Shown here: one piece after another, positions 9,953 through 18,044 of the stretch
Numbering within the stretch: the first letter of the stretch is position 1
How the letters are laid out: each line of letters starts with the position of its first letter
Source: Thermoflexus sp.
GTDB lineage: Bacteria; Chloroflexota; Anaerolineae; Aggregatilineales; Aggregatilineaceae
DNA: 64,000 nt
Assembly: GCA_020724465.1 (NCBI GenBank)
Contig: DYGX01000007.1
Coordinates: 1-64,000, forward strand
Reading direction: 5' to 3'
Notes under the pieces: model-generated
What the model was told of the DNA's origin: nothing
The model's input: the letters and a program-made list of their open reading frames with translations, nothing else
Databases searched by the model: none
Translations under genes and position numbers: made by a program

Positions 9953-12319
9953 ATGGCTCAGTTGCAGACCAAGTACGGGTATTTCAGCGACGATGGGCGC
10001 GAGTATGTGATCACCCGCGCCGACACCCCCATGCCCTGGATCAACGTGTTGACCAATGGCGATTACGGCCTGGTGCTGTCTCAGGCCGGCAGCGGCTATA
10101 GCTGGCGCGCACACGCCAGCCTCAACCGCCTGACGCGCTGGGACCAGGATTTGATCCGCGACAACTGGGGCAAATACCTCTACTTGCGCGACGCTGACAC
10201 CGGCGCGTTCTGGTCGCCCACCTGGCAGCCATGCGGCGCGTCGCTTGAAGGCTACCGGGTTCGTCACGGAATGGGCTACTCGGTGATCGACGGGCAGCAC
10301 GACGGGATCCGCTCCACGTTGACCGTCTTCGTGCCTCAGGATGCCCCCTGCGAGATCTGGCTGCTGCGCCTGGAGAACACCGGCGAGCGGGCCCGCTCGC
10401 TGCAGATCATCAGCTACTTCGAGTGGCTGCTGGGCGCCGCGCCGGACTGGCACCGCGAGTTCCACCGCACCTTCATCACCACCGAGTATGACGACCGTTG
10501 GGGCGCGCTGCTGGCGACCAAGGTGCTGTGGGATCTGCCGGTCGAGAGCAAAACACACTGGAACCGTTCCTGGCCGTACGTCGGCTTTCACAGCGCCTCG
10601 CTTATGCCGGACGGCTTCGACAGCGACAAGCGCGACTTTCTGGGCCGGCATGGTGACCTGCACCGGCCCCAGGCGGTTGTCGAAGGGCGGGCGATCTGCC
10701 GCGTGGGTCGCTGGGGTGACCCGATCGGCAGTCTGCAGGTTGCCGTCACGCTGGCGCCGGGCGAGGCACGTGAGATCGCCTTCACGCTCGGCATGGCGGA
10801 TGACCGCGAGCAGGCGGGGGCGGTCATCACGCGCTTCCGCGCGCTGGATGAAGTGCACGCCGCGTTGGGTAGCACGCGCGCTTTCTGGCAGGAGATCGCC
10901 GGGCGCCTGACGGTCGAAACGCCCGATCCGGCGGTCAACGTGCTGGCGAATGGCTGGCTGCAAGTCCAGGCCATCGCCGGACGGCTGATGGGCCGCACCG
11001 CCTACTACCAGACCGGCGGCGCCTACGGCTACCGCGACCAGCTTCAAGACAGCCTGATCTGGCTGCTGCTCGGCCTGCCGGAGCGAACCCTGGATCAGAT
11101 CAAGCTGCACGCCGCGCACCAGTATCAGGACGGCGTGGTGCTGCACTGGTGGCACCCGCTGGCGGAAACCGGCCTGCGCTCCGAGTACAGCGACGACCTG
11201 CTCTGGCTGCCGTTTGTCCTGCTGCACTACCTGCGCGAAACGGATGACTTCTCGGCGCTGGACGAGGTCGTGCCCTTCTATGACGGTGGCGAGGCGACCC
11301 TGCGCGAGCACTGCCTGCGCTCGTTCGAGATGGCGCTCAGCCGGTTCAGCCCCCGCGGCTTGCCGCTGATCCTCAAGGCGGACTGGAACGACGGGCTGAA
11401 CGCCGTCGGCGCCGAGGGGCGCGGCGAAAGCGTCTGGATGGCGCACTTCCTGCACTATCTGCTGAATGCCTGGGTTGACCTGGGGCTGGCCGACGACCGC
11501 ACCGCCACCCGCTTCCGCCAGGAAGCCGAGCGCCTGCGCGCCGCTGTCAACGAACACGCCTGGGACGGCGCGTGGTACTGGCGCGCCACAACCGACGCGG
11601 GCGATCTCGTCGGCTCGCGGCACTCGCCCGAAGGCAAGATCTTCCTCAATGCGCAGACCTGGGCCGTGCTGGGCGGCACCGCGCCGGACGACCGCGCCCA
11701 CCAAGCGCTGGCTTCCGCCCGCGAGCATCTCTTTTCGGATTACGGGCCGCTGCTGCTGGCGCCCGCCTACACCACGCCCAACCCGGCCATCGGCTATCTG
11801 TCGCGCTACGCGCCCGGCACGCGCGAAAACGGCGGGGTCTATTGCCATGCCGCGTGCTGGGCCGTGCTGGCCGAGCGTCAGATGAACGGCGCGCAAGCTG
11901 CTTATGCCCTCTGGCGCAGCTTCTGCCCGCCGGCCCGCGCCAGCGTTGACCCCGACCGCTACTCCGGCGAGCCATACGTCATGCCGGGCAACGTCGCCGG
12001 GCCGCTGGCGCCCTCACCCGGCCAAGCGGGCTGGACCTGGTACACGGGTTCGGCAGCGTGGTTCTTGCGCGCGCTCGTCGATGGCGTGTTGGGGATCACC
12101 GCCCACCGCGAAGGGCTGCGCGTCCAGGGCGGCCTGCCCGACGGCTGGGATCAGTTCCGCGTCCGGCGCTGGTTCCGGGGCGCGCGCTACACGATCACCG
12201 TGCGCCGCGCCGGGCCGGGCGAGCCGCCGGGCTGCCGCGTGAACGGGGCCGCGTGGTCCGGCGAGTTTCTGCCTGTCGCCGCGCCCGGCGAGGAACCAGA
12301 GGTACTCATTACGCTGTAG
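9953..12319 (+). CDS. GH94-family glycoside phosphorylase
   Basis: The 788-residue protein matches the cellobiose/chitobiose phosphorylase family. The N-terminus (YGYFSDDGREYVITR.DTP.PWIN) is typical, and the (alpha/alpha)6 barrel carries the ADWNDGLN motif whose second Asp (residue 480) is the expected general acid. These cytoplasmic enzymes split a beta-glucoside with phosphate to give glucose-1-phosphate. The length is that of cellobiose- and chitobiose-type enzymes; the characterised 1,2-beta-oligoglucan phosphorylases are longer, so the substrate is open. ATG 9953 is chosen because it begins the conserved N-terminus and has AGGGA upstream; ATG 9923, overlapping the TPR gene, is possible. 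Confidence 0.88.
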   Translation: MAQLQTKYGYFSDDGREYVITRADTPMPWINVLTNGDYGLVLSQAGSGYSWRAHASLNRLTRWDQDLIRDNWGKYLYLRDADTGAFWSPTWQPCGASLEGYRVRHGMGYSVIDGQHDGIRSTLTVFVPQDAPCEIWLLRLENTGERARSLQIISYFEWLLGAAPDWHREFHRTFITTEYDDRWGALLATKVLWDLPVESKTHWNRSWPYVGFHSASLMPDGFDSDKRDFLGRHGDLHRPQAVVEGRAICRVGRWGDPIGSLQVAVTLAPGEAREIAFTLGMADDREQAGAVITRFRALDEVHAALGSTRAFWQEIAGRLTVETPDPAVNVLANGWLQVQAIAGRLMGRTAYYQTGGAYGYRDQLQDSLIWLLLGLPERTLDQIKLHAAHQYQDGVVLHWWHPLAETGLRSEYSDDLLWLPFVLLHYLRETDDFSALDEVVPFYDGGEATLREHCLRSFEMALSRFSPRGLPLILKADWNDGLNAVGAEGRGESVWMAHFLHYLLNAWVDLGLADDRTATRFRQEAERLRAAVNEHAWDGAWYWRATTDAGDLVGSRHSPEGKIFLNAQTWAVLGGTAPDDRAHQALASAREHLFSDYGPLLLAPAYTTPNPAIGYLSRYAPGTRENGGVYCHAACWAVLAERQMNGAQAAYALWRSFCPPARASVDPDRYSGEPYVMPGNVAGPLAPSPGQAGWTWYTGSAAWFLRALVDGVLGITAHREGLRVQGGLPDGWDQFRVRRWFRGARYTITVRRAGPGEPPGCRVNGAAWSGEFLPVAAPGEEPEVLITL

Positions 12320-12346
12320 TTCGCGCCTGCCACTTCAGCGTGATAC

Positions 12347-12377
12347 GAGGGGGCGGGTTATGGTGGGCCTGCCCCTC
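12347..12377. terminator. Weak hairpin between convergent genes
   Basis: A GC-rich imperfect inverted repeat (GAGGGGGCGGG against CCTGCCCCTC) lies in the 161-bp gap between the convergent GH94 and KduD genes. The stem has mismatches and no T-tract, so the assignment as a bidirectional terminator is tentative. Nothing else is seen in this gap. Confidence 0.25.
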
Positions 12378-12480
12378 GCCTTGCCGGGCGCTGCGATCAG
12401 GCCGGTCAATGCAAGCGGGCGCAGCCTTCCTGCTGCACCCGACGCGGTTCTTTTCTGTTTTTGTGGCCGCCTCGCTGCGC

Positions 12481-13251
12481 TCAACGCGCCAGCCAGCCGC
12501 CGTCAACCGGCAAAATCGCACCGTGCACATAGCGCGCCGCGTCCGACGCCAGATAGACAACCGCGCCCTTGAGATCGTCCGGCTCGCCCCAGCGCCCCAC
12601 CGGAATGCGGTCGAGGATCGCCCGGCTGCGCACCGGGTCGGCCCGCAGCGGCGCGGTGTTCTCGGTTGCCATGTAGCCCGGCGCGATCGCGTTGACATTG
12701 ATCCCCAGTGGCGCCCATTCGTTCGCCAGGGCGCGCGTCAGCCCGGCGACCGCGCTCTTTGAGGCGGTATAGGACGGGACGAGGATCCCCCCCTGGAACG
12801 ACAGCATCGACGCCACGTTGATGATCTTACCGCTGCCCTGCGAGGCCATCACCCGGCCCGCCGCCTGCGACAGAAAGAACACCGCCCGCAGATTGATCGC
12901 GATCACCTCGTCCCAGTCGGCCTCGGTGTAATCCAGCGCGGGCGCGCGGCGGATGATCCCGGCGTTGTTGACCAGAATATCGAGCCGGCCCAACGCCTCG
13001 ACCACCTGAGCGACGGCCCGGTTGAGATCGTCGACCGTTGCCGCCAGCAGGTCCATCGAGAGGTTGAAGTAGCGGTGGCCCAGTGCTTCCACCTGGGCGC
13101 AGGTCTCTTCGCAGTCCGGCGTGCGATCCAGCCCGGCGATATCCGCGCCCGCCTCGGCCAGGCCGACCGCCATCGCCTGGCCCAGTCCGCGGCTCGCGCC
13201 GGTGACCAGCGCCACCCGTCCATCGAGTCGAAACTGCTCCAGAATGCTCAT
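12481..13251 (-). CDS. kduD: 2-dehydro-3-deoxy-D-gluconate 5-dehydrogenase
   Basis: The 256-residue short-chain dehydrogenase is colinear with E. coli KduD and shares the characteristic stretches IINVASMLSFQGGI, VPSYTASKS and APGYMATENT, ending VDGGWLAR. It has the Rossmann TGASRGLG motif (residues 17-24), NNAG and the catalytic Ser148, Tyr161 and Lys165. It reduces 2,5-diketo-3-deoxygluconate to 2-keto-3-deoxygluconate with NAD(P)H in the cytoplasm. It is the last gene of the long pectin operon, 15 bp after KduI, the enzyme that supplies its substrate. Confidence 0.93.
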   Translation of the reverse strand: MSILEQFRLDGRVALVTGASRGLGQAMAVGLAEAGADIAGLDRTPDCEETCAQVEALGHRYFNLSMDLLAATVDDLNRAVAQVVEALGRLDILVNNAGIIRRAPALDYTEADWDEVIAINLRAVFFLSQAAGRVMASQGSGKIINVASMLSFQGGILVPSYTASKSAVAGLTRALANEWAPLGINVNAIAPGYMATENTAPLRADPVRSRAILDRIPVGRWGEPDDLKGAVVYLASDAARYVHGAILPVDGGWLAR

Positions 13252-13266
13252 GGCTGCCTGCCTTCG

Positions 13267-14100
13267 CTAGCGCAGGGTCGCCATCGCGACCGGGTCCATA
13301 TCGCTGAACGTCTGGTTTTCGCCAGCCATCGCCCAGATGAAGCTGTAATTGCCGGTTCCCATCCCGGCGTGGATCGACCAGCTCGGCGAGATGACCGCCT
13401 GCTGGTTGCGCACCACCAGATGGCGCGTTTCGTGCGGCTCGCCCATCAGATGAAAGACGACGTTGTCATCCGCCAGGTCGAAATAGAAATACACTTCCAT
13501 GCGGCGGATGTGCGTGTGTGCGGGCATGGTGTTCCACATATTGTTCGGCTCGAGCAGGGTCACGCCCATCACAAGCTGGCAGCTTTTCACGCCGTCCGGG
13601 TGGATGTACTTGTAGATCGTGCGCTTGTTCGAGTGCGCCAGATCGCCCAGGTGCTGTGGCGTGGCGTCGCTGAGCGGGATGTGCGCCGTCGGATAGCTTG
13701 CATGCGCCGGGGTGCTGCTGAAGTAGAAACGCGCCGGGTTGGCCGGGTCGTCGCTGGCGAAGCGCACCTCGCGCGCGCCGCGCCCGATGTACAACCCGTC
13801 GAGCTTCTGCATCGGGAAGGTCTGTCCGTCGACCGTGATCCGGCCCGGCCCCGCGATGCTGACGATGCCCATCTCGCGCCGCTCCAGGAAGAACTCCGCG
13901 CCGAGCGACTTCGAATCGCCGGCCAGCGCCACCGGCGCCTCGACCGGAGCCGCGCCGCCGGTGATGATGCGGTCGATGTGGCTGTAAACCATCTCGACCG
14001 CGCCGGGCGTGAACAGATTTTCGATCAGGAAATGCCGCCGCAGTTGCTCCGTCGTAAAGGTCTTTACCTCGTCCGGGTGAGCAGGATAGCGCTGTTCCAT
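13267..14100 (-). CDS. kduI: 5-dehydro-4-deoxy-D-glucuronate isomerase
   Basis: The 277-residue cupin enzyme matches KduI in length and sequence. The zinc ligands are visible as the HTHIRRME motif (His195, His197, Glu202) and His244 in SWSIHAG. It converts 5-keto-4-deoxyuronate, formed by oligogalacturonate lyase, into 2,5-diketo-3-deoxygluconate for KduD. The ATG at 14100 has AAGGAG ten bases upstream; the ATG three codons earlier is too close to that site. The gene lies 14 bp after the uxaE gene in the same operon. Confidence 0.93.
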   Translation of the reverse strand: MEQRYPAHPDEVKTFTTEQLRRHFLIENLFTPGAVEMVYSHIDRIITGGAAPVEAPVALAGDSKSLGAEFFLERREMGIVSIAGPGRITVDGQTFPMQKLDGLYIGRGAREVRFASDDPANPARFYFSSTPAHASYPTAHIPLSDATPQHLGDLAHSNKRTIYKYIHPDGVKSCQLVMGVTLLEPNNMWNTMPAHTHIRRMEVYFYFDLADDNVVFHLMGEPHETRHLVVRNQQAVISPSWSIHAGMGTGNYSFIWAMAGENQTFSDMDPVAMATLR

Positions 14101-14114
14101 CCGAGTCATACTCC

Positions 14115-15554
14115 TTAGTTGGTGGTGCGAAACGGTTCAAGATGCCGCGCGAAGTGGCGCGCCAGCAGGTCGTGATAGCGGTCTTCGTGCGCGCGCAGCA
14201 CGGCGCGCAGACGCTCGCCGTAGCGGTCCAGGACCGAGCCGAACGTCACATGCAGCACCTGCCGCGCCGCGAACTGGTCGAGCAGCTCCGGCAGGGCCGC
14301 GTCATCCAGTGTACCGGACGCGGGCACAGCGTGCAGATCGGCGGAGACGTGATAGGTCGCGCGGTCGGTCTCGTAGCGCGCGCGGGCGAAATCAAGCACC
14401 TCGCGGAAGGTCGCCGGCTCGACCTCAGCCCAGACGCGCAGCGCCTCGAGATAGCTCGTCCCCGCCGTTTTGAGGTGGACCAGCCCGTGCGTGTGGCGTG
14501 CCGCCAGCGGGTAGACGGAGAACTTGTCCGAGCCGGAGTGCAGGCTGAGCTTGTAGCCGCCGATGGTGCGCATCACGGCGGCGTGCCCGGCCAGGTCGCG
14601 CTCCAGCACGTCCAGCTCGCCGAGGTAGTCCACGCCTTTCTCGAAGCGCCCGACAAAGCGCGGCGCCAGGCTGACCCACCCAATGCCCAGGCGGCGCATC
14701 TCGGCCGCCAGGAAGTAATGCTCGTGGACGGTCGTTGGCGTTTCGGTTTCGTCGACAGACACCTCGAAATCGAACGGCCGGTCGCCCATGTGCGCGCGCA
14801 GAGTCCGGTACATGGTCACGATGTGCGCCAGCGCCCGGCCATATTTGGCGGCGGCTCGCAGCAGCCTGGTTTCGTCAAAGAGCAACGCGCGCCCGTCCAG
14901 GGAAACGGCACGGCCCAGGTAGCGTCGTTCCAGGTCAGGCAGGCTGGATTCCAGCTCCATCCAGGGCAGCACCGCGACTTTCGCCCGCAGCGCCGCCAGC
15001 GAGTCTGCTTCCGCCTGGCGATCCACATGCTCGCCGGGGTCGACCGTGTAGAACGAATAGCCCGCCTCGGCAAACGGCGCGATCGCCTCGGGCGTCTTCA
15101 GGTGGTCGGCGTCCGCACCCCACGCGCCGCGCCAGCCCGCCTGAAACACCCCCCAGCGCGCATCGTCCAGCACCTGGCGCGGCGTCCGGCCGGTGCGTGC
15201 GTTCTCGCGCACCGACTGCTGGGCGAAGATCGGCGCGATCCCCGTACCCTCTACCGCCCGCACATGGCCCGGCGTCGCCAGGCCGAGCCGGTCGCCAAAC
15301 CCGGCGGACGTCCGCAAGCCGAGCGCAACCGGGTTGAGCCAGGGCAGGCGAGCGCTCAGGGCGGCGGCGTTTTCGGGCATCAGCGGGCAGAGCAGGGTGT
15401 CTCCCGTGCGCTCGCCGCGAAAGCCCGTCGCGTCGCCCTGCACGCCGAGCCGCTTCTCGCCGGCGCGGTCCCGCGCCAGAAAGTAGCTCGCGCCTTCGTG
15501 GTGGACGACCGAGCTGGCATAGACTTCCAGCTCGCCAAACGACCCCAGTGTCAT
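14115..15554 (-). CDS. uxaE: Tagaturonate/fructuronate epimerase (UxaE family)
   Basis: The 479-residue protein resembles the UxaE family (Thermotoga TM0440 type), a metal-dependent TIM-barrel enzyme that epimerises D-tagaturonate to D-fructuronate. This joins the galacturonate and glucuronate branches and removes the need for UxaB and UxaA. Recognisable stretches include YSFYTVDPGEHVD and KLSLHSGSDKFSVYP. The start at 15554 follows GAGAGGG; a longer in-frame extension upstream has no family similarity. It lies directly after uxaC in the operon, consistent with acting on the UxaC product. Confidence 0.85.
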   Translation of the reverse strand: MTLGSFGELEVYASSVVHHEGASYFLARDRAGEKRLGVQGDATGFRGERTGDTLLCPLMPENAAALSARLPWLNPVALGLRTSAGFGDRLGLATPGHVRAVEGTGIAPIFAQQSVRENARTGRTPRQVLDDARWGVFQAGWRGAWGADADHLKTPEAIAPFAEAGYSFYTVDPGEHVDRQAEADSLAALRAKVAVLPWMELESSLPDLERRYLGRAVSLDGRALLFDETRLLRAAAKYGRALAHIVTMYRTLRAHMGDRPFDFEVSVDETETPTTVHEHYFLAAEMRRLGIGWVSLAPRFVGRFEKGVDYLGELDVLERDLAGHAAVMRTIGGYKLSLHSGSDKFSVYPLAARHTHGLVHLKTAGTSYLEALRVWAEVEPATFREVLDFARARYETDRATYHVSADLHAVPASGTLDDAALPELLDQFAARQVLHVTFGSVLDRYGERLRAVLRAHEDRYHDLLARHFARHLEPFRTTN

Positions 15555-15591
15555 CGGTCCCTCTCGGTATACGTGCCCGCCACGTTCACGC

Positions 15592-17004
15592 TCACAGCTT
15601 GTAGGCGCGCTTCGCCAGCCCATAGGCCAGCTCGCCCATCATCTCGTGCGCGTCGGCCAGGTCGATCACGTGCCGCACAACCAGGCCCGCCAGCCAGTTC
15701 GCGCTGGCCCGCCGCCAGACGTCGTGCCGCGCCGGGATCGACAGAAAGGCACGGGTATCATCGTTGAAACCGGCCGTATTGTAGATCCCCGCCGTCTCCA
15801 TTACCTGGTCAAAGAAGCGCTGCATCCCGTTCCAGCTATCGTGAAACCACCAGGGCGGACCCAGGCGCAGCGCCGGGTAGTGCCCGGCCAGCGGCGCCAG
15901 CTCGCGGGAATAGGTCGTCTCGTCGAGCGTGAACAGGATCAGCGTCAGGTGCGGGTCGTTGCCGTAAGCGTCCAGCAGCGGGCGCAGATTGCGCGTGAAC
16001 TCGGTTGCGATCGGGATATCCGCCCCTTTGTCGCGCCCGAAGCGAACGTAAATGAGCGGGTTGTGGTTGCGCCACGCGCCGACGTGAAGCTGCATCACCA
16101 GCCCGTCTTCGGTGCTCATGCGCGCCAGTTCGATGAGCATATGGCCGGTGAAGGCGCGGGCGTCGTCCGCCGAGGCTTCGCCGCGCAGCGCACGCTCGAA
16201 AATGGCGCTCGCCTCGCGCCCGGTCAGCGGCGCGGTGTACGGCGTCAGCGCGGCGTGATCGGTCGCCACCGCGCCGAGCGACTTGAAGAACGATCGCCGC
16301 TGTTCCAGCGCGTCGATGAAGGCCGGGTAGCCGGTGATCGCGATTCCGGACACTTCGCTCAGCCGGTCGATCTCCTCGCGCCAGCCGGGCGTGTCCAGGT
16401 TGACAACCGCATCCGGGCGAAAGGTCGGGCGGATATCGCCACCCCAGCCGGACGCGCGAAGCGCCTGGTGGTGCGCCAGGGTGTCGGTTGCCGCGTCGGT
16501 GGTGCACAGCACTTCGATGTGAAAACGCTCGTAGAGGCGGCGCGGGCGCATCTCCGGCGTTTCCAGCGCGGCGGCGATCCGGTCGTAGATCGCCTGCGCG
16601 CTCGCGCCATCCAAGCGCTGCTGCACGCCGAAGACCTCGGCCAGTTCTTGCTCCAGCCACATCCCGGTTGGCGTGCCGCGAAACAGGTAGAAGCGCTCGG
16701 CGAAGGTCTGCCAGATTTTGCGGTGATCCGTCTCAACCGGCGCGCCATCCGCGCGCGGGATGCCCAGGTCTTCGAGCGGCACGCCCTGCGAGTACAGCAT
16801 GCGAAAGATGTAGTGATCCGGGATCAGCAGCAGATCGACCGGCGTGCCGAACGAGTAATCCGGATCGGCGAACAGGCGCGGGTCGACATGGCCGTGCGGG
16901 CAGACCAGCGGCAGGTCTTTCGCCCCGCGATACAGCTCCCGCGCGACCTCGATCTGGCGTGCGTCCGGCCCGAAATAGCGATCCTCGTGCAGAATCAGCG
17001 TCAT
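15592..17004 (-). CDS. uxaC: Glucuronate/galacturonate isomerase
   Basis: The 470-residue protein is the exact length of E. coli UxaC and carries its hallmarks: the N-terminal VCPHGHVDP metal-binding motif, TDHRKIWQTFAERF, HVGAWRNHN and GPPWWFHDS. It isomerises D-galacturonate to D-tagaturonate and D-glucuronate to D-fructuronate in the cytoplasm. The ATG at 17004 overlaps the stop codon of the preceding gene (ATGA), indicating translational coupling. A much longer in-frame reading region upstream belongs to another gene's antisense frame and is not part of the protein. Confidence 0.95.
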   Translation of the reverse strand: MTLILHEDRYFGPDARQIEVARELYRGAKDLPLVCPHGHVDPRLFADPDYSFGTPVDLLLIPDHYIFRMLYSQGVPLEDLGIPRADGAPVETDHRKIWQTFAERFYLFRGTPTGMWLEQELAEVFGVQQRLDGASAQAIYDRIAAALETPEMRPRRLYERFHIEVLCTTDAATDTLAHHQALRASGWGGDIRPTFRPDAVVNLDTPGWREEIDRLSEVSGIAITGYPAFIDALEQRRSFFKSLGAVATDHAALTPYTAPLTGREASAIFERALRGEASADDARAFTGHMLIELARMSTEDGLVMQLHVGAWRNHNPLIYVRFGRDKGADIPIATEFTRNLRPLLDAYGNDPHLTLILFTLDETTYSRELAPLAGHYPALRLGPPWWFHDSWNGMQRFFDQVMETAGIYNTAGFNDDTRAFLSIPARHDVWRRASANWLAGLVVRHVIDLADAHEMMGELAYGLAKRAYKL

Positions 17005-18044
17005 CGCCCTTGCTCCCAGTCGCGAGCAGCGCGCAACAGCGCGTCGATATTGTCCGGCGGCGTGTCCGGCGCCACCCCCCCGCCAAACGACAGGATCATG
17101 CCGCCGCCGGGCGCGGCTTTGTCCAGGCACTCCCACGCCGCCTGGTAGACCTGCTCCGGCGTCCCGCGCACGCCCAGATCGAGCGGCGCGACGTTGCCCA
17201 TCAGCGCGACGCGGTGCCCCATCACCCGCTTGACCTCGGCGATGTCCGTCTCGTGGCTGAAGTTGAAAACATCGAAATTCGCCTCGGCCAGAGCGGAGAG
17301 CAGGTGCGGGCAGGGTGTGTCGTTGTGATAGACGCGGATCAGCCCCTCGAAGGCGTCGAAGATGCGGCGCAGGTGCGGCTCGATGATCGCCTGATAGTGG
17401 CGCTTCGACACCATCCCGACCAGATCGTCCAGCACCATGATCGCTTCGGGGGCGTGCACCGCGTCGAGCTGGGCTTGCAGCCAGCGGATGATCGACGCGC
17501 TGATCACATCCAGCACGTGGCCCACCCCGTCCGGGTCGAGCGCCAGCCCCTCCATCAGCGGCATGACGCCCATCAGGTACGAGGCGATCGTCATCGGCCC
17601 GCGCGAGCAGACCATCCGCACCCCCAGCCCCTCGGCCCGCAGCCGCTCGTCGAGCACTTCGTACAGGCGCACGACGAGCGGCATCAGCCCATCCTCGCGC
17701 GGATTGGCGGGCTTGATCGCGCGCACCCAGAAGTCCAGATCGCTCACCACCGGCTCGATCGAGGGCGGGCGATCGGCGTAGAAACGCGGCTTGGCGCCGA
17801 ACGCAGACGGCTCGGTCGCCATGCCATACTCGATCCACCAGCCGGGGATCCACACCACATCAGGGTAGCGATCCAGCAGGCCGCGGTTGATCGCCAGCCA
17901 TTGATCGGGGAACAGATAGTAATCGCGTGTGTCGATCCCGGCATAGCCCGGCAGCCAGGGGCTGTCGACGATCAGCGCGACCGGGACCCGGTCCGGCTCG
18001 CCGCGCCGCGCCGCCAGGACGAAACGCTCCCAGGGGGTGGTCAC
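17001..18044 (-). CDS. URO-D superfamily protein with degenerate metal site
   Basis: The 347-residue protein belongs to the uroporphyrinogen decarboxylase / cobamide methyltransferase (MtaA/HemE) superfamily, shown by the N-terminal ERFVLAARRGEPDRVPV, LMGNVAPLDL and the C-terminal TPPDNIDALL. In methyltransferase members zinc is held by HxC and a later Cys in GCG. Here these read His240-Asn-Asp and GGG (321-323), so both cysteines are gone. It is unlikely to make haem, given its sugar-operon context. Translation begins at GTG 18044 after GAGGAG and overlaps the previous stop (GTGA). The function in pectin use is unknown. Confidence 0.8.
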   Translation of the reverse strand: MTTPWERFVLAARRGEPDRVPVALIVDSPWLPGYAGIDTRDYYLFPDQWLAINRGLLDRYPDVVWIPGWWIEYGMATEPSAFGAKPRFYADRPPSIEPVVSDLDFWVRAIKPANPREDGLMPLVVRLYEVLDERLRAEGLGVRMVCSRGPMTIASYLMGVMPLMEGLALDPDGVGHVLDVISASIIRWLQAQLDAVHAPEAIMVLDDLVGMVSKRHYQAIIEPHLRRIFDAFEGLIRVYHNDTPCPHLLSALAEANFDVFNFSHETDIAEVKRVMGHRVALMGNVAPLDLGVRGTPEQVYQAAWECLDKAAPGGGMILSFGGGVAPDTPPDNIDALLRAARDWEQGR

